Positions 7,311 to 16,573 of a stretch of DNA of 64,000 bases are shown here, in pieces. Numbering within the stretch: position 1 is the stretch's first letter; the number at the start of each line of letters is the position of its first letter. The translations under genes and the position numbers were made by a program. The stretch spans positions 1 through 64,000 of the forward strand of contig DATGZH010000009.1 in assembly GCA_035297265.1 (NCBI GenBank). Reading direction: 5' to 3'. Origin of the DNA: DATGZH01 sp035297265 (GTDB lineage Bacteria > Actinomycetota > Acidimicrobiia > Acidimicrobiales > RAAP-2). The notes below the pieces were generated by a model, which was given only the letters and a program-made list of their open reading frames with translations, was not told the origin of the DNA and searched no databases.

Positions 7311-8570
7311 TCAGCTTCGGCCCGACGGGCTCCGTGGCACGTCCCGGAAGGGGACGTCACGGTCGAGCGTTCGCTCGCGGGGCATACCGAGCACCCGCTC
7401 GCTGATCACGTTGCGCGCCATCTCAGTCGTACCGCCGCCGATGCAGGAGGTCTGACGCATGAGGAACGCCAAGCCGATCTCGGCGGCGGTGCCGTCGTCG
7501 TCGGACCAGGCGCCGCCGGCGTCGCCGGCGATCTCGAACTTGATCGTGGCGGTCCGAAGCCTCGCCAGCCCGCCGTAGAGCCGGCCGATGGCGGCCGCCT
7601 GGTCCGACAGCCGTCGGGAGCCGATGCCCGCCGCCAAACGCTGCTCGAGCTGGCGACCAACGAGCTCGAGAGCCCGGGCCTCGCCGATGCGGTCGCGCGC
7701 GATGGGGTCGTCGAGGCGGCCCGTGTCGCGGGCGATCTGCATGGCCGATCCCTCGGCAAGGCTCCGCTCGAGCCCGGCTGGGTACGTGACGTAGGGCGAG
7801 TTGAAGAGCAGCCGCTCGTGGGACATCCATCGGGTCCCGACGGTCCAACCCTCGTCCACCTCGCCGACCCGGTCGGCATCGGGAATGCGGACGTCGCTGA
7901 TGAATTCTTGGCAGAAGTCCCTGGCGCCGTTCAGCATCTCGATCTGGTGGACCTCGATGCCCGGCTGGTGGATCGGGAGGACGAAGACGGTGAGTCCCCG
8001 GTGCTTCGGGACGTCCCAGTTGGTGCGGGCGAGGCACAGCGCCCAGTCGGACCACCACGCCCCGGTCGTCCACACCTTGGAGCCGTTCAGCACCCATTCG
8101 TCGCCGTCCCGGACGGCGGTCGTGAGAGCCCCGGCCACGTCCGAGCCCCCGCTGGGCTCGGAGAGGAACTGCATCCAGATCTCGTCACCTCGCAGCATGG
8201 CGGGAATGTGCCGACGGCGCTGCTCCTCCGTGCCGAACTCGAGCAACACCGCCGCGCAGGGTGACATCGTGGGGATCTGGCAACGGGAGGCGAACTCGAA
8301 ACCGGTGAGCTCCTCGTTGAAGGCCCGCTGGTGCGCCGGCGTCAACGCTTGACCGCCGTACTCACGGGGCACACAAATCCCGGCGAACCCGGCGTCGAAC
8401 ACCTTGCGCTGCAGCTGCCGGTCGGCGGCGACGGCCGCGAGCTCCTCCTCACTCGTCCGTACCCGGAGGCCCATCGTGTTGGACGACGAGAAGGGTCGGA
8501 GGTTCTCCCCGATCCACTGGCGGGCCCGCTGGCGGAAGGCGGCGACGTCCTCAGCCGTGTCGACCGTCAT
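7311..8570 (-). CDS. Acyl-CoA dehydrogenase family protein
   Basis: A 419-residue flavoprotein starting at the ATG at 8570-8568. It has the usual ACAD layout: an alpha-helical N-domain, the central FAD/substrate loop (MQFLSEPSGGSDVAG and NGSKVWTTGAWWSDWALCLA), a C-terminal helical bundle and the closing signature SCIGGGTTEMARNVISERVL. Such enzymes oxidise the alpha-beta bond of an acyl-CoA thioester and pass electrons to ETF. The ATG overlaps the TGA of the upstream ACAD gene (TCAT on the plus strand, 8567-8570). The two are therefore coupled and probably form a heteromer, as actinobacterial FadE pairs for sterol side chains do. The exact substrate cannot be told. Confidence 0.85.
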   Translation of the reverse strand: MTVDTAEDVAAFRQRARQWIGENLRPFSSSNTMGLRVRTSEEELAAVAADRQLQRKVFDAGFAGICVPREYGGQALTPAHQRAFNEELTGFEFASRCQIPTMSPCAAVLLEFGTEEQRRRHIPAMLRGDEIWMQFLSEPSGGSDVAGALTTAVRDGDEWVLNGSKVWTTGAWWSDWALCLARTNWDVPKHRGLTVFVLPIHQPGIEVHQIEMLNGARDFCQEFISDVRIPDADRVGEVDEGWTVGTRWMSHERLLFNSPYVTYPAGLERSLAEGSAMQIARDTGRLDDPIARDRIGEARALELVGRQLEQRLAAGIGSRRLSDQAAAIGRLYGGLARLRTATIKFEIAGDAGGAWSDDDGTAAEIGLAFLMRQTSCIGGGTTEMARNVISERVLGMPRERTLDRDVPFRDVPRSPSGRS

Positions 8571-9703
8571 GCGACTGCCTCTCGCAGCTCGACGTGGCGG
8601 GCCAACCGCTGGCGGTGATCGCCCGGCGTGCCGAAGAGCACCCGGTTCAGCGTGACCCGCCGCAGAAACACGTGGAGGTCGTGTTCGAACGTGAGTCCGA
8701 TGCCGCCGTGCAGCTGGACGCAATCCTGGAGGAGCTCGGTGCCGTAGTCGCCGAGGAAGGCCTTCGCCGCGCTCGCCAGCTCGCCGGCATCGGCGGTACG
8801 GGCGTCCGCCGCGGCCGCTGCGCCGTCACTCACCGCATGGCCGGCTTCGAGCCACGTCTTCATGTCGGCGAACCGGTGCTTGAGGGCCTGATACGAGGCC
8901 AGCGGACGCCCGAAGGAATAACGGTCGAACGCCCAGTCGACGGTCATGTCGAAGCCCTGCTGCATCGCCCCGACCGTTTCGGCGCAGTGCAACGCCACGG
9001 CCAGCTCGAGCTGGCGCTCGGCCTCGCCGGCGGCCCCGCCGACTTCACCGATCACGGCCTCGATCGGCAATCGCACGCCGTCGAACCTGACCGAGCAGAA
9101 GCGGCGGGTGAGATCGACGGTGCGCAGGGGAGTGACGGACACACCCGGGGCGCTGGCGGGCACGAGGGCCTGCGTGAGCCCGCCGTCCGTCCGTCCGGTG
9201 ACCAGGAGGTGGTGCGCCTGAGCGGCGGACTCGACCGGGCGCTTGACCCCGTCCAGGACGATGTGGTCCCCGTCGACGCGGATGTCGAGCGACACCTCGC
9301 CGAGCGGGCGGCGACCCGGCTCCTCGTAGCACCAGGTGGCGATGGACGCACCCGAAAGCAGGTCGGCCAGGACGCTCGCCTGCGCCTCGCCACCGGCGGT
9401 GCCCAGCGCGGCGGCGACGATGTTCGTCGGGACGAGGGGGCCCGGCGCACCATGGCGCCCGAACTCGTAGGCCACCAGCGTGAGATCGATGACACCGTGT
9501 CCGCTGATCGTGCCGCCACCGTCTTCCTCGCCGACCAGCAGGGAGGTCCAGCCCAGGTCGGCGCCGCGCTGCCAGTACGAAGGGTCGAACCCCGCGGGGT
9601 CGTCACGCCGGCGCCGGAGCTCGGCCGTGGGCACCTGCTCGTCGAGGAACCTTGCGGTGGTCTCGCGGAAGAATTCCTGGTCATCGGTCAGATCCAGCAG
9701 CAT
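8567..9703 (-). CDS. Acyl-CoA dehydrogenase family protein, partner subunit
   Basis: About 378 residues from the ATG at 9703 (MLLDLTDDQEFFRETTARFL); a GTG four codons upstream at 9715 is equally possible. It has ACAD N-, middle and C-domains, but the middle domain is degenerate: the usual TEP/SGSD region is replaced by TWCYEEPGRRPLGEVSL. The C-domain keeps QLHGGIGLTFEHDLHVFLRR, with HGG-type FAD contacts. In known alpha2-beta2 FadE pairs one subunit often lacks part of the active site, which fits this gene beside its coupled downstream partner. The promoter should lie between 9716 and 9869, shared with the divergent hydrolase gene. Confidence 0.8.
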   Translation of the reverse strand: MLLDLTDDQEFFRETTARFLDEQVPTAELRRRRDDPAGFDPSYWQRGADLGWTSLLVGEEDGGGTISGHGVIDLTLVAYEFGRHGAPGPLVPTNIVAAALGTAGGEAQASVLADLLSGASIATWCYEEPGRRPLGEVSLDIRVDGDHIVLDGVKRPVESAAQAHHLLVTGRTDGGLTQALVPASAPGVSVTPLRTVDLTRRFCSVRFDGVRLPIEAVIGEVGGAAGEAERQLELAVALHCAETVGAMQQGFDMTVDWAFDRYSFGRPLASYQALKHRFADMKTWLEAGHAVSDGAAAAADARTADAGELASAAKAFLGDYGTELLQDCVQLHGGIGLTFEHDLHVFLRRVTLNRVLFGTPGDHRQRLARHVELREAVA

Positions 9704-9869
9704 GAGCTCGCTCACAGCTAGGGGGCAGCGGTTCGTCCGAGACGCTACCGACAGGCCGGAGTGGGGCGCACAACGGCCCTGACTGGACCGGCGGACCCGA
9801 AGTGGCGGCTGGTACCTTCGACGAGGCCGTTCGGCAGGCAAACATGGCCTGACCGCGGCCCACACCGCC

Positions 9870-10616
9870 ATGGCACGAATCCTTCTGGTCCACGGGGCAT
9901 TCAACGAGTTGTGGGGCCCGAACGAGCTGAAGTCTCGCTGGCTCCCGGCGCTGCGCGATGGGCTCTGGCACCACGGCGTCGAGATCGGCGACCACGACGT
10001 CGACATCTGCTTCTACGGTGACCTCTTCCGTCGTCAGCCGGGGACCGAGGAGGACGAGCGCATCGAGCAGTCGCGGGCCGGCGTGGCCGAGTCGCTCACC
10101 GATCTGACGGGCGGCGATGCCATCGCCGCTCTCGGACAGGCGGCGAGTGACGCAGCATTCGACCGGACCGTCGACATGGTCACCATCATGCTGACCGAGC
10201 CGGACCTCCGTGAACGTCTCCGTGGTCGTATCGAGCCACTGGTCCAGGACGACACCCGGGTCCTCGTGGCCCACTCGCTCGGGACGGTGCTGACCTACAC
10301 GGCGCTCTGCAACCACCCGCAATGGCCGATCCGGACCTTCATCACACTGGGTTCGCCGCTCGGCGCCTCCATGATCTTCGACAGCCTCGAACCGGCGCCG
10401 AAGGACGGTCGCGGCTCATGGCCCGGCTCCGTCAGGCGCTGGGTCAACGTGAGGGCAGTCGGCGACAAGGCCGCGGCGGTCTCGCTCAGGGAGAAGTTCG
10501 GGCCCGAGGTCGAAGAGCTCGTCGTCGACAACGGCCACCGGGCGCATGCCCCGGAGCCGTACCTGAACGCCGCGCCGACCGGGGCGGCGATCGCCGACGC
10601 GTTGGCCTCGGATTGA
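9870..10616 (+). CDS. Alpha/beta-hydrolase (lipase/esterase-like)
   Basis: A 248-residue protein with an N-terminal strand and oxyanion segment (MARILLVHGAFNELWGP). A nucleophile elbow follows (VLVAHSLGTVLTY), where AHSLG replaces the usual GHSLG. A late Asp (RAVGDKAA) and a His near the C-terminus (NGHRAHAPEPYL) complete a plausible Ser-Asp-His triad. There is no signal peptide, so it is cytoplasmic. It is divergent from the ACAD pair and 73 bp before the CoA transferase gene on the same strand. The substrate is unknown. Confidence 0.7.
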   Translation: MARILLVHGAFNELWGPNELKSRWLPALRDGLWHHGVEIGDHDVDICFYGDLFRRQPGTEEDERIEQSRAGVAESLTDLTGGDAIAALGQAASDAAFDRTVDMVTIMLTEPDLRERLRGRIEPLVQDDTRVLVAHSLGTVLTYTALCNHPQWPIRTFITLGSPLGASMIFDSLEPAPKDGRGSWPGSVRRWVNVRAVGDKAAAVSLREKFGPEVEELVVDNGHRAHAPEPYLNAAPTGAAIADALASD

Positions 10617-10689
10617 GCGCCGCCCTCGTGCGGAGCAGTCTGACGTCGAACGTCGGGGCCGGGATGATGCGCCCAGGGGAGGAGAGCAG

Positions 10690-11892
10690 ATGACCGAGGA
10701 CGACGGCACCCGACCCCTGAGCGGCCTGCGTGTATTGGAGCTGGCCCACTACATCGCCGGACCGTACGCCGCGATGATGCTGGGCGATCTCGGGGCGGAG
10801 ATCGTCAAGATCGAGCCGCCGGGGGGCGAAGCCGGCCGAAACTCCCCTCCCTACAGTCCGGGCGGTGAGAGCCTGTACTACGCCTCCTACAACCGCAACA
10901 AACTCCACCTCAGCCTGGACCTGCGCCAGCCGGACCAGGTTGAGGTCCTGGCCTGCCTGATCGCCGAGTGTGACGCCATCGTCACGAACTTCTCCCAGGG
11001 GGTTCCCGAGAAGCTCGGGTTCGGGTACTCGCAGGTGAAAGAGGTCAACCCACGCTGTGTCATGGTGCACATCACCGGTTGCGGATCGTGGAGCGCCTAT
11101 CGGGACTACGTGGCGTTCGACGGGGTCGCCCAGGCCATGAGCGGCGTCGCCGACCTCACCGGGGATCCCGAAGGCCCGCCGACCATCAGCAACGTCCTCT
11201 TCGGCGACCACGTCTCGGCCGTGCAGGCCGTCACCGCGGTGCTGGCCGGTCTGCAGCTCCGGGAACGCACCGGTGAGGGCCGCTACGTCGAGGTCAGCAT
11301 GGTCCGGGCGCTCACCTCGCTCCTCGGCTACCACGTACCCATCGTGGACGTGCTCGGCACCGACCCCCACCGGGAGGGCAACCGGTCACCCGTCCGCTTC
11401 ATGAACGTCTTCCCCACCCGCGACGGCAGCCTCCTCCTCAACCCGATCACGCCGGCCATGTGGCGGGGGATGTGCGAGCACATGGGCCGACCGGACTGGG
11501 CCAACGACGAGTCCCTGACCCTCGTCCTCGACGACGCCGACTTCCGCGTCGAGGTGGAGGCGGCGGTCGGGGCCTGGTTGCGCGGCCTCGACACGCTCGA
11601 TGCCGAAGCGCTCCTGCAGTCGGCCGGCGTGGCCTGCGCCGGGGTGCGCTCGGTCCGCACTCTCGTCGAGGAGGACCGCCCCAAGGACCTCCGGCTCTTC
11701 CGACCGGTCCGATTCGAGACGGGTGAGGACGCGCTGGTCGTGGGACCCCTGTTCGAGTGGGGTCAGACTGCTCCGACGTCGGAGGACCGCATCAGCGCGG
11801 TCGGGTCGGACCACGCCTACCTCGATCGTCCCTCCTTCCAGGAGGCCGTCAGACGGCGGCGGTCCGACGGCCGTGGCGGCGGCCGAAGCTGA
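10690..11892 (+). CDS. CoA transferase family III (CaiB/BaiF)
   Basis: A 400-residue family III CoA transferase. The opening LSGLRVLELAHYIAGPYAAM and LGAEIVKIEPP are hallmarks. The Asp in YVAFDGVAQAMSG aligns with the catalytic aspartate that carries the acyl-CoA mixed anhydride. A purine-rich box (GGGGAGGAGAG, about 10676-10686) precedes the ATG. These enzymes move CoA between carboxylic acids. The next gene encodes a biotin-dependent carboxyltransferase fusion, so the pair may activate and carboxylate or decarboxylate one substrate; that link is inferred from position only. Confidence 0.85.
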   Translation: MTEDDGTRPLSGLRVLELAHYIAGPYAAMMLGDLGAEIVKIEPPGGEAGRNSPPYSPGGESLYYASYNRNKLHLSLDLRQPDQVEVLACLIAECDAIVTNFSQGVPEKLGFGYSQVKEVNPRCVMVHITGCGSWSAYRDYVAFDGVAQAMSGVADLTGDPEGPPTISNVLFGDHVSAVQAVTAVLAGLQLRERTGEGRYVEVSMVRALTSLLGYHVPIVDVLGTDPHREGNRSPVRFMNVFPTRDGSLLLNPITPAMWRGMCEHMGRPDWANDESLTLVLDDADFRVEVEAAVGAWLRGLDTLDAEALLQSAGVACAGVRSVRTLVEEDRPKDLRLFRPVRFETGEDALVVGPLFEWGQTAPTSEDRISAVGSDHAYLDRPSFQEAVRRRRSDGRGGGRS

Positions 11893-12006
11893 ACTGCCCT
11901 CGGTCGCCACGAGCCCCCGAGGCCCGACCTCCCGGTCGATGCCGACGACGCACCGGTATGACAGCCTGGACCCCAGTCGGAGATCGAGGGAGGCGACCCC
12001 ACAACG

Positions 12007-13878
12007 ATGACGGACCCGAACAGGGCACAACTCGTATCGGTGCTCCTCAACACCGACGGCCTGGTCGCCGTGTCGGCCCCCGCGTCGGGCACGATCACCA
12101 TCCTCGAGGTCGCCGTCGGTGACGTCGTGGCGCCCGGCCGGTCCCTCGTCGTCGTCGAGTCCATGAAGATGGAGTTCGTGGCCAAGGCGCCCGTCGGCGG
12201 CGTCCTCCACCGGGTCGTCGTCGCCGTGGGTGACAACGTGCAGGAGGGCGAGCCGATCGCCTTCGTCGAGGAGGGTGAGGCCACCGAGGTGGCAGCCCAC
12301 GGCGACGAGCCGACCGACGCCGGCTCGATCCGGCACGATCTGGCCCAGGTCCTCGCCCGGCGCACGGCCACCCTCGACGAGGCTCGGCCCGGGGCCGTGG
12401 CCCGCCGCCGGGCCATCGGTCACCGGACCGCCCGGGAGAACATCGAGGCCCTGTGTGAGCCGGGCTCCTTCGTCGAGTACGGCCAGCTCGTAGTGGCCGG
12501 CCAACGGCGGCGGCGCTCGATGGAGCAGCTGGTCCAGATCTCCCCAGCCGACGGCCTCGTCGGCGGTCTCGGCCGGGTGAATGCCGACCGCTTCGGGGAC
12601 GAGCGGTCCCGCTGCATTCTGATGTCGTACGACTACACCGTCTTCGCCGGCACCCAGGGCACGAGGAACCACCTGAAGTGCGACCGCTTGTTCGAGCTCG
12701 CCGGCGAGTGGCGGCTGCCGATCGTGTTCTTCACCGAAGGCGGTGGCGGACGCCCTGGGGACACCGAGGGTGGCAGCGGCGAGGTGGTCCCGACCTTCTA
12801 CCTCTTCGGCCGGCTGAGCGGTCTCGTGCCCCTGGTCGGCGTGAACTCGGGGCGCTGCTTCGCCGGCAACGCCTCCCTGCTCGGATGCTGCGACGTGATC
12901 ATCGCCACGGCTGACTCGTCCATCGGTATGGGCGGCCCGGCCATGGTCGAGGGCGGCGGTCTGGGCGTCTTCGCGCCAGAGGAGATCGGTCCGATGGAGG
13001 TGCAGGTGCCCAACGGCGTCGTCGACATCGCCGTCGACGACGACGTTGAGGCCGTCGCCGTGGCCAAGCGCTACCTCTCCTACTTCCAAGGCCGCCTCGA
13101 AGACTGGGCGTGCGCCGACCAGCAGGAGCTCCGCCAGGCCGTCCCCGAGAACCGCCTCCGGGCCTACGACGTCCGCCGGGTCATCACGACGATGGCCGAC
13201 ACCGACTCGGTCCTCGAGCTCCGGGCGGGCTTCGGCCACGGCATGGTGACCGCGCTCGTGCGGGTCGAGGGTCGCCCGCTCGGCGTGGTGGCCAACAACC
13301 CCGAGCACCTGGGCGGGGCCATCGACTCCCCCGGTGCGGACAAAGCGACCCGGTTCATGCAGCTCTGCGACACCTTCGACATCCCGATCCTCTTCCTCTG
13401 TGACACGCCGGGGATCATGGTCGGGCCCGAGGTGGAGAAGACGGCCCTCGTCCGCCATGCGGCGCGAATGTTCGTCGCCGGGGCCAACCTCACCGTGCCG
13501 ATCTTCACGATCGTGCTCCGCAAGAGCTACGGGCTCGGCGCCCTCGCCATGTGCGGCGGCGGGAACAAGGTGCCCATGTTGAACGTGGCCTGGCCCACGG
13601 GCGAGTTCGGCGGGATGGGCCTCGAGGGCGCGGTGAGGCTGGGGTACCGCAAAGAGCTCGAGGCCATCGCCGACCCGGACGAGCGCCAGGCCCGGTTCGA
13701 CGAGATGGTGGCCCAGCTCTACGAGCACGGCAAAGCGCTGGAGCAGGCGAGCAATTACGTGATCGACGACGTCATCGACCCGGCCGACTCCCGAACGTGG
13801 CTGTCGGGAGCACTGCGGTCACTGCCCGAACCAGCGCCCCGACTCGTGAAGAAGCGTCCGTTCCTGGACGCCTGGTGA
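12007..13878 (+). CDS. Biotin carboxyl carrier domain fused to acyl-CoA carboxyltransferase
   Basis: A 623-residue fusion. Residues 1-90 are a biotinyl domain with the attachment motif VVESMKMEF (Lys 54 is the biotinylated residue). Residues about 100-620 are a carboxyltransferase of the MmdA/PccB type, with both crotonase-like halves: GRCFAGNASLLGCCDVIIAT, a glycine-rich FTEGGGGRPGDTEGG loop, and later FLCDTPGIMVGP and RKSYGLGALAMCGGG. There is no biotin carboxylase domain here or in a neighbouring gene, so it must pair with a distant carboxylase or act as a decarboxylase or transcarboxylase. Actinobacterial acyl-CoA carboxylases normally put the biotinyl domain on the carboxylase (alpha) chain, so this order is unusual. 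Confidence 0.85.
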   Translation: MTDPNRAQLVSVLLNTDGLVAVSAPASGTITILEVAVGDVVAPGRSLVVVESMKMEFVAKAPVGGVLHRVVVAVGDNVQEGEPIAFVEEGEATEVAAHGDEPTDAGSIRHDLAQVLARRTATLDEARPGAVARRRAIGHRTARENIEALCEPGSFVEYGQLVVAGQRRRRSMEQLVQISPADGLVGGLGRVNADRFGDERSRCILMSYDYTVFAGTQGTRNHLKCDRLFELAGEWRLPIVFFTEGGGGRPGDTEGGSGEVVPTFYLFGRLSGLVPLVGVNSGRCFAGNASLLGCCDVIIATADSSIGMGGPAMVEGGGLGVFAPEEIGPMEVQVPNGVVDIAVDDDVEAVAVAKRYLSYFQGRLEDWACADQQELRQAVPENRLRAYDVRRVITTMADTDSVLELRAGFGHGMVTALVRVEGRPLGVVANNPEHLGGAIDSPGADKATRFMQLCDTFDIPILFLCDTPGIMVGPEVEKTALVRHAARMFVAGANLTVPIFTIVLRKSYGLGALAMCGGGNKVPMLNVAWPTGEFGGMGLEGAVRLGYRKELEAIADPDERQARFDEMVAQLYEHGKALEQASNYVIDDVIDPADSRTWLSGALRSLPEPAPRLVKKRPFLDAW

Positions 13879-13949
13879 CCACGAGGCGCACATGAGCCTT
13901 CGGTGTCGGGTCCACGGACCGGGCCGGCCTCGGACAGGAGGAGCGGAGC

Positions 13950-14786
13950 ATGGCCAAGCACGAGCCGGCTGAACAGGCGCCGAAGGGACCCTCGAGCTCC
14001 TCGGGGCCGGCGGAGAAGATGAAGAACAAGGAGTACCTACGCGAGCTGCGCAAGCTGCACGGCGAACTCGTGGCGCTGCAGGAATGGGTCAAGGCCAGCG
14101 GAGCCAAGATCTGCATCGTGTTCGAGGGGCGCGACACCGCGGGCAAGGGGGGCACGATCAAGGCCATCACCGAGCGAGTCAGCCCCCGCGTCTTCCGGGT
14201 CGTGGCCCTCCCGGCGCCGACGCCCCGGGAGAAGTCCCAGATGTACATCCAGCGCTACATCGGGCACCTGCCGGCTGCCGGCGAAGTCATCCTCTTCGAT
14301 CGCAGCTGGTACAACCGGGCCGGGGTGGAACGAGTTATGGGGTTCTGCACCGAGGAACAATCGGCCCAGTTCCTGAACCTCCTGCCGGCGGTGGAGAAGG
14401 CCATGGTCGACTCGGGGATCGTCCTCCTCAAGTACTGGTTGGAAGTCAGCGAGGAGGAGCAGACCCGCCGGCTCCAGAGCCGGATCGACGACCCCCGGAA
14501 GATCTGGAAGTTGTCCGATCTCGATCTCAAGTCCTACGGCCGGTGGTACGACTACTCACGGGCTCGCGACGAGATGTTCGCCATGACGGACACCGCCTGG
14601 GCACCGTGGTTCGTCGCCGACTCGAACGACAAGCGGCGGGCGCGGCTGAACATCATCTCCCACCTGCTCAGCCAGATCGACTACACACCGCTGGCGCCGA
14701 GCCACATCGACCTGCCCCGACGGGAGAAGCCCGGTGACTATGCGGAGCCCAACGCCCCCCGGCACCACATCGCCACACCCTTCTAG
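13950..14786 (+). CDS. ppk2: Polyphosphate kinase 2 family protein
   Basis: A 278-residue PPK2. It has the Walker A loop EGRDTAGKGGTIKAI and Walker B ILFDRSWYNRAGVERVMGF, with the lid residues after it. PPK2 enzymes transfer phosphate between polyphosphate and nucleotides (usually NDP or NMP to NDP/NTP). The family is cytoplasmic and this length is normal for one domain. The class (I, II or III), and so the preferred nucleotide, cannot be fixed by eye. A strong AGGAGGAGCGG box precedes the ATG. A hairpin follows the gene. Confidence 0.9.
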   Translation: MAKHEPAEQAPKGPSSSSGPAEKMKNKEYLRELRKLHGELVALQEWVKASGAKICIVFEGRDTAGKGGTIKAITERVSPRVFRVVALPAPTPREKSQMYIQRYIGHLPAAGEVILFDRSWYNRAGVERVMGFCTEEQSAQFLNLLPAVEKAMVDSGIVLLKYWLEVSEEEQTRRLQSRIDDPRKIWKLSDLDLKSYGRWYDYSRARDEMFAMTDTAWAPWFVADSNDKRRARLNIISHLLSQIDYTPLAPSHIDLPRREKPGDYAEPNAPRHHIATPF

Positions 14787-14802
14787 GTGAGATGTGGCGG
14801 CG

Positions 14803-14846
14803 GGCCTGACCGAGGAGGTACGGGACGTGCCGGCGACGGTCAGGCC
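14803..14846. terminator. Perfect 10-bp inverted repeat between convergent genes
   Basis: GGCCTGACCG (14803-14812) and CGGTCAGGCC (14837-14846) are exact complements around a 24-base loop. The site sits at the meeting point of ppk2 and the SHOCT gene and overlaps the latter's stop. There is no T-run, so a bidirectional terminator is plausible but unproven. Confidence 0.4.
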
Positions 14847-15232
14847 AGGATCTTGGCCTTCTGGGAGTCGAACTCGGCCTGGGTGATGACGCCCTTGTCC
14901 TTCAGATCGGACAGCTTGGCCAGCTGGTCGGCCGAACTGGACCCGGCGGTCTGCTTGACGTAGTCGTCGAAGGCGGCCTGCTGCTGCTGGGCCTCCTGCA
15001 CCCGGCGCTCGGCCATCCCACCCCCCCGGGCGATCAGGTAGATCAACACGCCGAGGATGGGCAGGATGATGATGAAGATGACCCAGAGGGCCTTGGCCCA
15101 CCCGCCCATGTCGGGGCTCCGGAAGATGTCGATGAACACGATGATCAGCAACCAGATCCAGATCACGAACGCGAAGAACATGAGCATGGTCCAGAAGAAG
15201 TCCAAGATTGGGTATTGGTACGAAGCCAGCAC
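14840..15232 (-). CDS. Membrane protein with PLDc_N-type and SHOCT domains
   Basis: A 130-residue protein from a GTG at 15232. Two transmembrane helices (FFWTMLMFFAFVIWIWLLII and ALWVIFIIILPILGVLIYLI) flank the short FIDIFRSPDMGGWAK loop, typical of PLDc_N/phospholipase-D-nuclease-N proteins. A glutamine-rich linker leads to a C-terminal SHOCT domain (LAKLSDLKDKGVITQAEFDS). Such proteins are common in actinobacteria and of unknown function; SHOCT is thought to mediate oligomerisation. Confidence 0.8.
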   Translation of the reverse strand: MLASYQYPILDFFWTMLMFFAFVIWIWLLIIVFIDIFRSPDMGGWAKALWVIFIIILPILGVLIYLIARGGGMAERRVQEAQQQQAAFDDYVKQTAGSSSADQLAKLSDLKDKGVITQAEFDSQKAKILA

Positions 15233-15372
15233 CGGTAAGCCTCCTGATCACTGCAACGGGGTAGCCCGCCACGTCGCGAGCCAGCTGTCGTCCTGTTCTA
15301 GCAGGTCAGTCCCTCCATCGCCCGGATGGGGGCCTCGCCGGCGCCAGGGGGTCGGCCGGTCGACGGTGAGCC

Positions 15373-15615
15373 TCAGAACCGGGTGGGGACGGCGCCCACG
15401 ACGTCGGTGACCTTGACGCCGAGTCCGGGCAGTGATCCGACGTTCGGCGCGTCGCCGAAGGCGAACACGCCACCGTTCGAGCCGATCAACCAGTAGCCCA
15501 GCTGGTCGGCGGTCGGGCCGTGCCGGCCCACGCTCGAGCCAGCAACTTTCGACCGGCAGGACCCGCCGTCGTCCACGTGCACGTCCGCTACGACGATCTG
15601 GCCTCGCGGCGGCAC
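15373..15615 (-). pseudogene. Remnant of a GYWL/GGVFAFGD repeat protein
   Basis: An 80-codon frame whose second half, GYWLIGSNGGVFAFGDA then NVGSL, matches the GYWLVxxDGGVFxFGDAxFxGS repeat found in multiples in many Acidimicrobiia secreted proteins. Only one unit remains. There is no signal peptide, and the first half, overlapping the FAH gene end, is unlike anything. It looks like the decayed C-terminus of a larger protein. Confidence 0.4.
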
Positions 15616-16424
15616 TCGTTGCGGAGCTCGCCGATGCCGGCGATCCGGGTCGTGACGACTTCGCCGTCTTGCAGGAAGCGCTGGGGGTTGCGGGCCACGC
15701 CGACACCGCCCGGCGTCCCCGTGGCGATGACGTCACCGGGGAGCAGGGTGATGACGTCGGAGATGTAGGCGACGAGCGCCGTCGGTCCGAACACCAGATC
15801 GGAGATGTCCCCCTTCTGCATCGTCTCGCCGTTCACCTCGCAGGTGATCTCGGCGGCTCGGCCGTCGAACTCGTCGGACGTCACGAGCCAGGGGCCGAGG
15901 GGTGTCGAGTGCTCGAAGGTCTTGCCTTGCAGCCACTGCACGGTGCGGTGCTGCCAGTCCCGAACCGACACGTCGTTCAGCACGCTGTAGCCGGCGATCG
16001 CCGCCCGGGCCCCGTCGTCGTCCACATGGCGGGCCGACGAGCCGACGACGACCGCCAGCTCCGCCTCCCAGTCGACCTGCGATGCCACCTCCGGCAGCAC
16101 GATGTCGTCGTGGGCCCCGACGAGCGAGGAACGGAACTTGGCGAACAGCGTGGGGAACCGGGGCGGCTCCTGGCGCATCTCCTGCATGTGGCTCCGGTAG
16201 TTGAGGCCGACACAGATGATCTTGTCGGGACGTGGAACGAGCGGTGCATAGGACAGCGACGCCAGGACGTGCTCCCGACCGCTGGCGGCGCGAGCCCGCT
16301 CCCGCCACGCCGGATCGGCCAGCAGCTCGCCGACGTCGTTCACGCCGCCGATCTCGACGGCCGTCCCGCCGTCCACCCGGACGGCGGCCGTGCCCGCCGC
16401 GGTCCGCACGGTGGCCAACCTCAT
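15588..16424 (-). CDS. Fumarylacetoacetate hydrolase family protein
   Basis: A 278-residue FAH-family enzyme. The N-terminal third is the small regulatory domain. The catalytic core starts at KIICVGLNYRSHMQEM and carries the metal-binding acids in DWEAELAVVVG and the conserved GYSVLNDVSVRDWQ and GPWLVTSDE segments. It ends with LPGDVIATGTPGGVGVA. The family includes C-C hydrolases, isomerases, decarboxylases and acylpyruvases of aromatic breakdown; which one this is cannot be told. It is monocistronic and divergent from the PGA-hydrolase-like gene. Confidence 0.85.
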   Translation of the reverse strand: MRLATVRTAAGTAAVRVDGGTAVEIGGVNDVGELLADPAWRERARAASGREHVLASLSYAPLVPRPDKIICVGLNYRSHMQEMRQEPPRFPTLFAKFRSSLVGAHDDIVLPEVASQVDWEAELAVVVGSSARHVDDDGARAAIAGYSVLNDVSVRDWQHRTVQWLQGKTFEHSTPLGPWLVTSDEFDGRAAEITCEVNGETMQKGDISDLVFGPTALVAYISDVITLLPGDVIATGTPGGVGVARNPQRFLQDGEVVTTRIAGIGELRNECRREARSS

Positions 16425-16573
16425 CGCACGTCCACCCGCCCGCCTCCTTGTGCGCGCTGCCGCGAGACCGTACTCCGAACCCGGCGTGGGCCGACCACTG
16501 GCAGGGCGGCAGCTGGGGCCGACCGCCGCGTCGTCCGTCCGCCGGGCACCGGGAAGCGTGGGAACCTTGCGCC

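Noticed and set aside
11386..13728. 780-codon leftward open frame
   Set aside because: It is antisense to the CoA transferase and BCCP-carboxyltransferase genes, with no recognisable domain and a His/Asp/Arg-rich composition.
15373..15615. Intact small gene after the FAH gene
   Set aside because: Only a single terminal repeat unit with no signal peptide remains, so it is listed as a remnant rather than a gene.
16232..16573. N-terminal extension of the PGA-hydrolase-like gene
   Set aside because: It is Arg/Pro-rich, overlaps the FAH gene antisense and lacks family similarity. The GTG at 16574 fits the fold start.
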